Part shown: in pieces, positions 6,285 to 13,273 of the stretch
Layout: each line of letters opens with the position of its first letter
Position numbering within the stretch: the stretch's first letter is position 1
NCBI GenBank assembly: GCA_048526005.1
Contig: DBFVEH010000012.1
Coordinates: forward strand, 1-25,085
Source: QALR01 sp900552255
Lineage (GTDB): Bacteria; Bacillota; Clostridia; Oscillospirales; CAG-272
Direction: 5' to 3'
Length of the DNA stretch: 25,085 bases
Program-made: the position numbers and the translations under genes
Notes under the pieces: generated by a model
Told to the model about the DNA's origin: nothing
The model's database searches: none
What the model saw: the letters and a program-made list of their open reading frames with translations, nothing else

Positions 6285-7685
6285 TTATTCCGCTTTTGGC
6301 TGGATTTCGGGAGACGTCTCCTCCGGATTTGCCTCGGATACCGTCTCAGGCTCCGCCTCGACCGTCTTTTTCTTTCTCGGCGCTCTCTTTTTGGGAGCCG
6401 CGGCCGCGCCGGAAATGACAGCGTTGTCATGCACGAAAAGCGCCGCCTTGCCGACCACGACATCTGCCGCGATCGCCTTTTCATCGATGCTTTCCTTTAC
6501 GCGGTCGACCTCAAGACCATAGGCATCGGCGATCTTCTGATATTCGGCGCCAATGTCCTCTTCCGTTGCCGTAAGGCTCTCCGCCTTTGCGACATATTCG
6601 AGCGCAAGCCGCGTCTTGACCTGCTTTTCCGCCTGCGGACGGAACTGACCTTTCAGCGTCTCCACCGTCTGCCCCGTATATTTCATGAAGGTTTCGAGAT
6701 CCATGCCCTGATAGCGGAGCCGGTTTTCATAATCGCGCACGCAGTTCTCCGCCTCGTTTTCAAACATCACCTCGGGAATCTCTCCCTCGATGTTCTCGCA
6801 GAGCGCGCTCATGAGCTGCTCGTCGACCTTCGCGTCCTCCGCCTTATTCGCATTCTCTTCGAGTTTTGCCCTGACATCGGCTTTGTATTCATCCACCGTG
6901 TCAAATTCGGACACGTCCTTGACAAATTCGTCGTCGAGCGCGGGCAGCTCGGAGACTTTGATCTCATGGATCAGGCACTTAAAGGTCGCCGCCTTGCCGG
7001 CAAGCTCCTTCGCGTGATAATCCTCGGGAAACGTGACCTCGACGTCGAAATTCTCTCCGACGCTCTTTCCGATCATCTGATCCTCAAAGCCGGGAATGAA
7101 CTGGCCGGAACCGAGCTTCAGGCTATATTTCTCCGCCTTGCCGCCCTCGAACTGCTTGCCGTCCGCATAGCCGTCAAAGTCGAAGATAACCTCGTCGTCC
7201 TTCGCCGCGGGACGGTCCGTGATCTCGATGATGCGGGCATTGCGTGAACGGACGCGGTCGATCTCCGCCGTCACCGCTTCCTCCGTGATCTCGACCGCTT
7301 CCTTGGTCGCCTCAAGACCCTTATACGCCTTGACCGTGATTTCCGGCTTTACAAACACCTTTGCCGTAATGACGACGCCGTCGCCGTCCAGGGATTTGAT
7401 ATCGATTTCAGGCTGGCTCACGACATCAAGACCCGCTTCCTTTACGGCCTCCGGATATGCCGAGGGCAGGAGCGCGTTGATCGCGTCCTCATAGAAGATG
7501 CCCGCCCCATACATTCTTTCGATCATTTTGCGCGGCGCTTTGCCCTTGCGGAAGCCCGGAATGTTGAACTTCGCGACGTTTTTCCGGTATGCCTTTTCGC
7601 ATTCCGTCTCGAAAGTCTCATGATCGATGAAAATTTCGAGCTCCTTCTGATTGATGCCGATGTCGGCGGTATTTAACAGCTTCAT
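6285..7685 (-). CDS. tig: Trigger factor (ribosome-associated chaperone, PPIase)
   Basis: A 466-residue trigger factor that binds the ribosomal exit tunnel and shields nascent chains. The N-terminal ribosome-binding signature is GFRKGKAP at 44-51. The FKBP-type peptidyl-prolyl isomerase domain spans about 155-245, including DEVIFDFDGYADGKQFEGG and SGQFIPGFEDQMIGKSVGE. The helical chaperone arms follow. The last 40 residues are unusual: a lysine/arginine cluster (PKKRAPRKKK), then an acidic glutamate/proline-rich tail, making the protein somewhat longer than the usual 425-450. It is the first gene of tig-clpP-clpX with its own strong promoter at 7738-7766. Confidence 0.97.
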   Translation of the reverse strand: MKLLNTADIGINQKELEIFIDHETFETECEKAYRKNVAKFNIPGFRKGKAPRKMIERMYGAGIFYEDAINALLPSAYPEAVKEAGLDVVSQPEIDIKSLDGDGVVITAKVFVKPEITVKAYKGLEATKEAVEITEEAVTAEIDRVRSRNARIIEITDRPAAKDDEVIFDFDGYADGKQFEGGKAEKYSLKLGSGQFIPGFEDQMIGKSVGENFDVEVTFPEDYHAKELAGKAATFKCLIHEIKVSELPALDDEFVKDVSEFDTVDEYKADVRAKLEENANKAEDAKVDEQLMSALCENIEGEIPEVMFENEAENCVRDYENRLRYQGMDLETFMKYTGQTVETLKGQFRPQAEKQVKTRLALEYVAKAESLTATEEDIGAEYQKIADAYGLEVDRVKESIDEKAIAADVVVGKAALFVHDNAVISGAAAAPKKRAPRKKKTVEAEPETVSEANPEETSPEIQPKAE

Positions 7686-7737
7686 TTTTCCTCCGTAGTG
7701 TTTTCACACACAACTTTTTATTTTACATACATGATTT

Positions 7738-7766
7738 ACTATACCATTTCACACAAAAAATGTCAA
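7738..7766 (-). promoter_or_regulatory. SigmaA promoter of tig-clpP-clpX
   Basis: A consensus TTGACA (7766-7761), a 17-base spacer and TATAGT (7743-7738) on the minus strand lead into tig, leaving a leader of about 50 bases. The -35 box is flanked by an inverted repeat, CACAAAA (7752-7758) and TTTTGTG (7770-7776), which may be an operator. Neither a CIRCE element nor a CtsR box is visible. Confidence 0.88.
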
Positions 7767-7781
7767 TCATTTTGTGCAATT

Positions 7782-8543
7782 TTATAGGATATGATCAAAC
7801 GATTTTTTCGATTTCGGTTCAATTTTCATCGGCTCGAACATCAAAAAATCGGCGGAGATGAGATAAAAGTCGATGTCGGAATAATTTATGACCGCCGCGG
7901 CCTCGTAGTTTCCGTGGATATGACCGAAAAAGCAGCGTTCAACGCCTTTTTTGTAAAGCTCCAAAACGATCTCGTCGCAGAGATAGCCCTTGAACACCGG
8001 CGGGAAATGCAGAAACGCCAGCATTTCCTTGTTTTCTCCGCGCAGTGCCGCGGCCTCGCGGAGCGACACGCCGCAGGAAAGGCTCATATCGAGCCTCTGT
8101 ACCTCTCTTGCGACGATCTTTGCGGCGTCCGCGCCCTTGATCGGCGGCGTTTTGTCATCCGTATACCAGCCGCGCGAGCCGCAGATGATAAAATCATCGG
8201 TTTCATACGCGTTGTTATGCAGAAAGCGGATCGTCCGATAGTCGTTTTGCTTAACAAAGGCCTCCAGTTTGGACATCGTCTGCCACCAATAGTCGTGATT
8301 GCCTTTGAGAATGATTTTCTGCCCCGGCAGAGCCTCGATAAAATCGAAATCCGCCTTTGCCTGCTCTGTCGTCATCGCCCATGAAATATCCCCCGCGAGA
8401 ACGACGGTGTCGCCGTCCGACACCCGACGCAGCCAGCCGTTATAAAATTTTTCCACATATCCGTTCCAGCGCGAGCCGAAAATATCCATCGGTTTCCCGG
8501 AGGAAAGCGAAAGATGCGGGTCTCCGATGACATAAAGCGACAT
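7782..8543 (-). CDS. Metallophosphoesterase (calcineurin-like predicted phosphohydrolase)
   Basis: A 253-residue calcineurin-like phosphoesterase with all metal-binding blocks in order: GDPHL at 7-11, AGDISW around 50-55, GNHDYWW around 80-86, HFPPV around 179-183 and GHIHG around 207-211. This arrangement fits the predicted phosphohydrolases of COG1768. The natural substrate is unknown. It is cytoplasmic, with no signal peptide or membrane segment. ATG at 8543 has AAAGGAA about 12 bases upstream. The promoter is weak to the eye, though TAGAAT near 8600 is a possible -10. It precedes tig on the same strand with no clear terminator between, but tig has its own strong promoter. Confidence 0.92.
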   Translation of the reverse strand: MSLYVIGDPHLSLSSGKPMDIFGSRWNGYVEKFYNGWLRRVSDGDTVVLAGDISWAMTTEQAKADFDFIEALPGQKIILKGNHDYWWQTMSKLEAFVKQNDYRTIRFLHNNAYETDDFIICGSRGWYTDDKTPPIKGADAAKIVAREVQRLDMSLSCGVSLREAAALRGENKEMLAFLHFPPVFKGYLCDEIVLELYKKGVERCFFGHIHGNYEAAAVINYSDIDFYLISADFLMFEPMKIEPKSKKSFDHIL

Positions 8544-8765
8544 AATTTCTAAAAATTCCTTTCCATTCGGTCATTTTTTCAGTTTTTTCTTTTTCATTCT
8601 AAAATCGGATAAACTTGATCAAAAACTCTTTGAAAATATCCGTATAAACGCGCGTGCCCGGAAGCAAAATAACCCTTGACAGCTTTGTTTTTTGTTCCAA
8701 TGGAGTGATTCCGTCCGAAGCGGCGGAAAATTTTTGGACGCTTGTTATTTTCAATCGAAAGGATG

Positions 8766-8790
8766 TATCCGTTCCGCCTCGGAACGGATA
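8766..8790 (+). other. Perfect hairpin in the leader of the DUF1540 gene
   Basis: TATCCGTTCC (8766-8775), loop GCCTC and GGAACGGATA (8781-8790) form a ten-pair stem. An AAAGGA resembling a ribosome binding site lies just before the stem, and the ATG of the DUF1540 gene lies 13 bases after it. The stem might bring the two together or control translation. There is no T-run, so it is not a terminator. Confidence 0.6.
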
Positions 8791-8802
8791 ACGGTTACAA
8801 TC

Positions 8803-8997
8803 ATGAGTGGAAACGATTCTGCTGAAAAAACATGTAAGACCTGCAAATGCAATAAGGGCGTTTCGTGCGACGTCACCAACTGTGTTTACCACGACGGCAA
8901 CAACTACTGCACAGCCGAGAGGATAAACGTCGGCCCCAGCTACGCGACCTCCTGCACGGACACCGTTTGCGCAACCTTTAAGCAGAAAACGATTTGA
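8803..8997 (+). CDS. DUF1540 domain-containing small cysteine-rich protein
   Basis: A 64-residue protein with eight cysteines at 11, 14, 16, 22, 27, 36, 51 and 56. The core (cysteine 22, CVYH at 27-30, cysteine 36, then AERINVG and a final CATF) matches the DUF1540 pattern, a presumed metal-binding module common in Clostridia and with no known function. ATG at 8803 is preferred because DUF1540 proteins are about this size. The frame is open upstream to 8692, but that part reads through the leader hairpin and has no family resemblance. A good ribosome binding site is not adjacent, which makes the leader hairpin interesting. It ends in a strong terminator, so it is a single-gene unit. Confidence 0.8.
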   Translation: MSGNDSAEKTCKTCKCNKGVSCDVTNCVYHDGNNYCTAERINVGPSYATSCTDTVCATFKQKTI

Positions 8998-9004
8998 TTC
9001 TGCG

Positions 9005-9034
9005 GCGGAAAAGCTCTCGCTTTTCCGCTTTTTT
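9005..9034 (+). terminator. Rho-independent terminator of the DUF1540 gene
   Basis: GCGGAAAAGC (9005-9014), loop TCTC and GCTTTTCCGC (9019-9028) form a perfect ten-pair stem followed by six T and then ATTTT. Confidence 0.95.
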
Positions 9035-9150
9035 ATTTTAAAACCGAGAATATCTGCACGTTTTCACGACAAATCATAGAAAAATGAAACCAAAGCCACA
9101 TGGAATCCTACTTTGTTTTTATAAAATTCCATTGGACCGGAGGACATGTC

Positions 9151-9696
9151 ATGAAAAAACTGATCGCGATTCTTCTCATTTTATCTTCCCTTGCCATGCT
9201 CTTTGCCGCATGCGGCAAAGAGGACGAAAAAAACAAGGCGCTTTCCGAAATGACTCTTGAAGACATCCTCGCCGCCATTTACGATAAAGGAGGCTACGGC
9301 AAAATGCTGACGTCTCTCATCGAAGCGCCGGTGCCGGAAGAAGACGACTTCACGAATTATCTTGTCACGACCGAAATCACAGACAGCAACTGCGCGTATT
9401 TTCTCGGAAAAGCCGACATCGAATTTGAACGCGCCATCGCGTCCGAGGCGAGCCTCAACCCGACCACCTATTCGCTCTGTCTCGTCAAAGCGAAAGAGGG
9501 ACAGGACGTCGAGGCCCTTGCCGACACCATCAAAAAGAATGCCGACCCCATGAAATGGGTCTGCACCGGCGTTTCTCCCGACCACGTGTACGTGGAGCAT
9601 ATCGGGGATATCGTCATCCTCATCATGAGCGGCACGGACGGCGAGGCGCTGCTGGAAGCCTTTCGCTCCCTTGCCCGGGATGCAGAGCAAGCATAA
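9151..9696 (+). CDS. Small lipoprotein of unknown function
   Basis: A 181-residue protein with a lipoprotein signal peptide (MKKLIAILLILSSLAMLFAAC), lipobox FAAC and cysteine 21 as the lipidation site. The mature part begins with a charged linker (GKEDEKNK) and then forms a mixed alpha/beta domain of about 150 residues with no motif I can name. ATG at 9151 follows GGAGGA by about eight bases; an ATG in another context at 9100 would place the signal inside. It is flanked by terminators on both sides (9005-9034 and 9707-9736), so it is a monocistronic gene. Similar short lipoproteins are often lineage-specific in Clostridia. Function is unknown. Confidence 0.82.
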   Translation: MKKLIAILLILSSLAMLFAACGKEDEKNKALSEMTLEDILAAIYDKGGYGKMLTSLIEAPVPEEDDFTNYLVTTEITDSNCAYFLGKADIEFERAIASEASLNPTTYSLCLVKAKEGQDVEALADTIKKNADPMKWVCTGVSPDHVYVEHIGDIVILIMSGTDGEALLEAFRSLARDAEQA

Positions 9697-9706
9697 AACC
9701 AAAGCT

Positions 9707-9736
9707 GCGGACGGATTTCCCGTCCGCTTTTCTTTT
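9707..9736. terminator. Terminator between lipoprotein and dipeptidase genes
   Basis: GCGGACGG (9707-9714), loop ATTTC and CCGTCCGC (9720-9727) are followed by TTTTCTTTT on the plus strand. The opposite side has AGCTTTGGTTTT, so it may also end the long secA-to-dipeptidase transcript arriving from the right. Confidence 0.85.
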
Positions 9737-10664
9737 ATAGATTGGCACACACAAAACGTTCGGCATTGTCATAGAAAATGGAGGCAGCCGTATGCTCCGG
9801 CACACCCGATAAGGCAAGCATCTCCGCTATCTTATATAAAGAGGCGACATCGCGGAGCCCCGCAGGCGTCTTATCGATCCCGTCGAAATCGCATCCGAAG
9901 CATAAATGATCGCCGACACCAAGCTCTAAATAATGGAGAATGTGACGGCAGACGCTCATGATTCCCGCTTCGCCGGGCGCGTCGAGATGCTGCGGCGCCA
10001 TGCTGACGCCGATGATACCGCCGCACGCGGCGATTTCTTTTGCGGCCTCATCCGTAAGATTGCGCGGATGCTCGAAAACGGCTCGGCTGTTGGAATGAGT
10101 GGCGATAACAGGCACGCCCGCCTCCCTCGCCAGCACAAGGCACTCCTGCGTGACCGCGTCGGACGCATGCGAAACGTCCACGATCATGCCAAGCGAAAAG
10201 CAGTCTTTTACGACCTCGCGCCCGAACGGCGTCAGCGGCAGATCGGTATCGAAAGCGCCGCCGATGATATCCGCGTCTCGCCAAACGAGCGTGAGGAACC
10301 GCACGCCGAGCCGATACAGCTCCGAGAGCCGTTCCGGTTTGCCGCAGAGCAGGCTCGCTCCCTCTACCGCGAGGAAAAGCGGCCGCTTGTTCTCTGACAA
10401 GGCTCTGCGGTAATCGGAGGAGGACGTACAAAGCGCCGCCTGCTCGGAGGGGATCTTGGAAAGGAAATCCCCGCGGATTGCCAGAAACTGCTCCCACGCC
10501 GCCTCGCCGTCAAGGGAATGCTGCGTCCAAATCGCCATGACCTGCGCGTATCGCCGATAACATTCCGCCTTTTTTAAGGATATATGGAGCCCGTTCTCGG
10601 AAAGCGCCGTCTGCTTCTTATAAAGCTCGAAGGGTGTATCACAATGCAAATCGAATAAATTCAT
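9735..10664 (-). CDS. Membrane-dipeptidase family (M19) zinc peptidase
   Basis: A 309-residue amidohydrolase-fold dipeptidase of the renal dipeptidase family, which cleaves dipeptides, often with a D-amino acid at the second position. Metal ligands are in place: histidine 7 and aspartate 9 in DLHCDTP, the bridging glutamate 101 in VEGAS, histidine 166 in DVSHAS, histidine 190 in ATHSNSR, and aspartate 259 in GCDFDG. There is no signal peptide, so it is cytoplasmic as in other bacterial members. A strong AGGAGG precedes ATG at 10664. It sits 30 bases after yraN and appears to be the last gene of the long secA transcription unit. A role in recycling cell-wall-derived or dietary dipeptides is inference. 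Confidence 0.93.
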   Translation of the reverse strand: MNLFDLHCDTPFELYKKQTALSENGLHISLKKAECYRRYAQVMAIWTQHSLDGEAAWEQFLAIRGDFLSKIPSEQAALCTSSSDYRRALSENKRPLFLAVEGASLLCGKPERLSELYRLGVRFLTLVWRDADIIGGAFDTDLPLTPFGREVVKDCFSLGMIVDVSHASDAVTQECLVLAREAGVPVIATHSNSRAVFEHPRNLTDEAAKEIAACGGIIGVSMAPQHLDAPGEAGIMSVCRHILHYLELGVGDHLCFGCDFDGIDKTPAGLRDVASLYKIAEMLALSGVPEHTAASIFYDNAERFVCANL

Positions 10665-10694
10665 AAAATCCTCCTGAGCCGCGCATGAACGCCG

Positions 10695-11078
10695 TCAGCA
10701 CAAGGCGTTTTCGATGTGACGGATTCCCTTTTCCGAGAGAACATACCGTCCGTCCCGAAGCGTCAAATAGACCTCAATGACATCGATGCGCGGTTTTTTC
10801 GTCGGTTTATTTTTATAAATATATTCCCTGGCACATTCCGTTATGTGCTGTTTTTTCCTGTCATCCACCGCCGCCCCCGGCCTGCCGTATTTTGACAGAA
10901 AGCCCGTATCCATGCGGCTTTTGACCTCTACGAACAGAATATGCGTTTCGTTTTCACAGATGATGTCCGTTTCGAGATGGCCGCTCCGATAATTTCGGCA
11001 GACCACCGAATATCCGAGGGAGGCAAGGTATTCGCAGGCAAGCGCCTCGCCCGCAGCGCCGACCTCATGATTTTTCAT
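10695..11078 (-). CDS. yraN: YraN family endonuclease-like protein (UPF0102)
   Basis: A 127-residue protein of the UPF0102/YraN family with a restriction-endonuclease-like fold. The core residues are visible: glutamate 11 in GAAGEALACEYL, aspartate 38 in ETDII, and the glutamate 51/lysine 53 pair in FVEVKSR. The biological role is not settled; members may act on Holliday-junction-like or recombination DNA. The gene overlaps the end of rnhB by 14 bases, which suggests translational coupling and is the usual neighbourhood (rnhB-yraN) in Bacillota. The length is normal. Confidence 0.93.
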   Translation of the reverse strand: MKNHEVGAAGEALACEYLASLGYSVVCRNYRSGHLETDIICENETHILFVEVKSRMDTGFLSKYGRPGAAVDDRKKQHITECAREYIYKNKPTKKPRIDVIEVYLTLRDGRYVLSEKGIRHIENALC

Positions 11079-11679
11079 GCTTTATACGCTCCGCAAAGGA
11101 GAGAAAGCTCCGCCTGTGCTCCGGACAGGGCCCAAGCTCCACGACTTTCGCCATATGCTCCTTTGTGGGATAGCCCTTGTGGCGGGCGAAGCCGTATTCC
11201 GGATACAGGCTGTCCAGCAAAAGGCACTGTCTGTCCCGCGTCACCTTGGCAAGGATGGACGCCGCCGCGACGGAGGGGCATTTCGCATCCCCGCCGACAA
11301 TGGTCCTTGTCGGGATTTCAAAGCCGCGCGCCGTATTTCCGTCGATCAGCGCAAAGTCCGCCGGTACGGGAAGCCCCTTAACGGCGCGGTTCATCGCCAG
11401 CATGGTCGCATTCAGGATATTGAGCGCATCGATCTCGGTGGGCGTCGCCCACGCAACGGAGGTGACAGCCTCTCTCACGATGACCTCGAAAAGCGCCTCT
11501 CTCTTTTTTTCCGAAAGCTTTTTGGAGTCGTTCAGCCCCTCGATGAAAAGTCCGCGCGGCAGAATGACCGCCGCCGCGACGACGTTGCCCGCGAGCGGTC
11601 CGCGGCCTGCCTCGTCGATGCCGCATACGGCGGCGTATCCAGCCGCACAGCATTCATTTTCATATGTAAAGTCGAGCAT
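11065..11679 (-). CDS. rnhB: Ribonuclease HII
   Basis: A 204-residue enzyme that cuts RNA in RNA-DNA hybrids and removes ribonucleotides misplaced in DNA. The catalytic acids are present: aspartate 22 and glutamate 23 in GIDEAGRGPLAG, aspartate 113 in LIDGN, and aspartate 131 in GGDAK. They are followed by the family block SVAAASILAKVTRD. DSKKLS at 51-56 and YPEYGFARHKGYPT near the end are also typical. GGAGGG precedes ATG at 11679. The gap to rbgA is 97 bases and contains a small GGCGGCG/CGCCGC hairpin without a T-run; the 3' end overlaps yraN. Confidence 0.97.
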   Translation of the reverse strand: MLDFTYENECCAAGYAAVCGIDEAGRGPLAGNVVAAAVILPRGLFIEGLNDSKKLSEKKREALFEVIVREAVTSVAWATPTEIDALNILNATMLAMNRAVKGLPVPADFALIDGNTARGFEIPTRTIVGGDAKCPSVAAASILAKVTRDRQCLLLDSLYPEYGFARHKGYPTKEHMAKVVELGPCPEHRRSFLSFAERIKHEKS

Positions 11680-11776
11680 TGTCCCTCCGGTAAATTTCTT
11701 TTATATGAAAATTTTCTGCGGCGAATGCGCCGCCTGCATATTTTTTCTACCCTTTCTATGACGGCTTGAAATAGTC

Positions 11777-12646
11777 TCAATTCGTCTCCGGCGATTCCAG
11801 CGTGATGCGGCCGATCTTTCCGGCGCGGAATTCGTCGAGCAGCATATTCGCGGTGCGCAGAAAATCCACCTCGCCGCCGGAAACAAGAAATCCGCGCCGC
11901 CTGCCGATATGTTCCGCGAGCGCCGCGTCCGTCAGCTCCTGAACCGCGGTCTCCTCAAATTTATAGCGTGCGGCGAGCATCGCGGGATACGCCGTGCGGA
12001 GCCTGCCGCAAAGCACGCAGGCCAGCATCTCCACATCCATGATCTCATCGCGGATAGCACCCGTCAGCGCCAAATTTTCCCCTACCGTCCGGTCGTCGAA
12101 TTTCGGCCATAGAACGCCCGGCATATCGAGCAGATCGAAGCCCAGCGCGGTCGTGACCCACTGCTTGTTTAAGGTCACGCCCGGACGATCTTCCACCTTG
12201 GCTTTGCTCGCCGCGGACAAGCGGTTGATAAGCGAGCTTTTTCCGACATTCGGAATGCCGACGATCATCGCGCGCAGTCGTCTGCCCTCCATGCCGCGCT
12301 CACGGTATTTTTGCAGCTTGTCCGCGCACAGGCGGCGCACCGCCGGGGCGATCTCGGAAATGCCCTCGCCCGTGCGGCAGTCGTAAAAAATACATTCCCT
12401 GCCCGACTCCCGAAAGCTGCGCTTCCACGCTCCCGTTACAGCGGGATCCGCAAGCGACGACTTGGAAAGCAGCGTCAGCCGCGGACGACCCGCCGTCAGT
12501 CCCGCGATCTCCGGATTTTCGGAGCTTTTCGGGATCCTCGCGTCGAGCAGCTCGAATACGAGATCCACATCCTTCAAATTTTCGGCGATCATTCGCCGCG
12601 TTTTGGCCATGTGACCCGGAAACCACTGGATCCTCTCAGACGGCAT
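11777..12646 (-). CDS. rbgA: Ribosome biogenesis GTPase RbgA/YlqF
   Basis: A 289-residue circularly permuted GTPase that helps late assembly of the 50S subunit. The N-terminal IQWFPGHMAK (6-15) is the family hallmark. G motifs come in permuted order: G4 at 61-64, G1 GIPNVGKSS at 130-138, G2 PGVT at 155-158 and G3 DMPG at 174-177. The G4 motif reads SKSS instead of the usual NKxD; the asparagine and aspartate that select guanine are both missing, although SLADP after it is normal. The C-terminal ANTAR-like RNA-binding region is present. It has a strong GGAGGAAGG ribosome binding site and lies 30 bases after lepB. Confidence 0.95.
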   Translation of the reverse strand: MPSERIQWFPGHMAKTRRMIAENLKDVDLVFELLDARIPKSSENPEIAGLTAGRPRLTLLSKSSLADPAVTGAWKRSFRESGRECIFYDCRTGEGISEIAPAVRRLCADKLQKYRERGMEGRRLRAMIVGIPNVGKSSLINRLSAASKAKVEDRPGVTLNKQWVTTALGFDLLDMPGVLWPKFDDRTVGENLALTGAIRDEIMDVEMLACVLCGRLRTAYPAMLAARYKFEETAVQELTDAALAEHIGRRRGFLVSGGEVDFLRTANMLLDEFRAGKIGRITLESPETN

Positions 12647-12676
12647 AACCTTCCTCCGTTTTGTCCGATTTCTGTT

Positions 12677-13270
12677 TCAATCTAAAGTGCCGATCGTCTG
12701 AAACGGGAATACGCGGAACACCACATGCCCTACGATCTCGCTCTCCTTGACGAAGCCGACCATTTTGGAGCGACTGTCCGTCGATCCGTTGCGGTTGTCG
12801 CCCATGACGAAATAATAGCCCTCCGGCACCGTCACGGTGTAGCCGCTGATGTCCTCCCTGTCCATGCTTCCGTAGACACGTCTCACATACGGCTCATAGA
12901 GCGTAATGCCGTTTACGGACACCGTCCAGTTTTCAAAATCGAAGGTGATCGTCTCCCCGCCCGTCGCAATGATACGCTTGACCAAAAGCTCGTCGGAATA
13001 ATAGCCGTCCTGCTTTTGAACGACGACGATATCATACCGCTTCGGCGTATAAAAGAGGTTGGTAACGATCAGCCGGTCGCCGTGCGCCAGCGTATCCGTC
13101 ATCGAGGTGCCGTTCACCGTCGCCATGCGTCCCACGAACGTAAAAATCAGGACGACGATGACCGCCGCGACGCAGACGACCTCGAACCAATCGTAAATGT
13201 TTTCGATCAGCGTCGGCTTTTTTTTCGCGGGGACCGATGCCTCCGGCTCCGCAACCTTGTTTTCATCCAT
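12677..13270 (-). CDS. lepB: Signal peptidase I
   Basis: A 197-residue membrane-bound serine/lysine peptidase that cleaves Sec signal peptides. One N-terminal membrane segment lies at about 29-47 after a cytoplasmic lead. The catalytic serine 56 is in NGTSMTDTL and the catalytic lysine 98 in LLVKRIIATGGE. The final signature GDNRNGSTDSR is followed by VGHVVFRVFP. The size fits the short Firmicutes (SipS-like) type. It starts three bases after the stop of the 516-residue membrane protein gene and precedes rbgA, so it should be expressed together with SecA encoded further upstream. The usual upstream neighbour rplS is missing here. Confidence 0.97.
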   Translation of the reverse strand: MDENKVAEPEASVPAKKKPTLIENIYDWFEVVCVAAVIVVLIFTFVGRMATVNGTSMTDTLAHGDRLIVTNLFYTPKRYDIVVVQKQDGYYSDELLVKRIIATGGETITFDFENWTVSVNGITLYEPYVRRVYGSMDREDISGYTVTVPEGYYFVMGDNRNGSTDSRSKMVGFVKESEIVGHVVFRVFPFQTIGTLD

Positions 13271-13273
13271 CGT

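Noticed and set aside
7700..7780. CIRCE or CtsR heat-shock operator before tig-clpP-clpX
   Set aside because: The TTAGCACTC/GAGTGCTAA and GGTCAAA heptad patterns are absent; only an unrelated A/T-rich inverted repeat is seen.
8570..8598. A tiny lysine-rich frame (MKKKKLKK) in front of the metallophosphoesterase gene
   Set aside because: It has no Shine-Dalgarno sequence and consists of an A-rich tract, so it is probably chance.
8676..8704. A perfect TTGACA upstream of the DUF1540 gene as a promoter
   Set aside because: At 17 bases the -10 position reads AATGGA and no better box lies within 16-18 bases, so it was not listed as a promoter.
11701..11739. A 12-codon frame (MQAAHSPQKIFI) between rbgA and rnhB
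   Set aside because: The ribosome site is poorly spaced, and the frame is mostly a GC hairpin and an A/T stretch.
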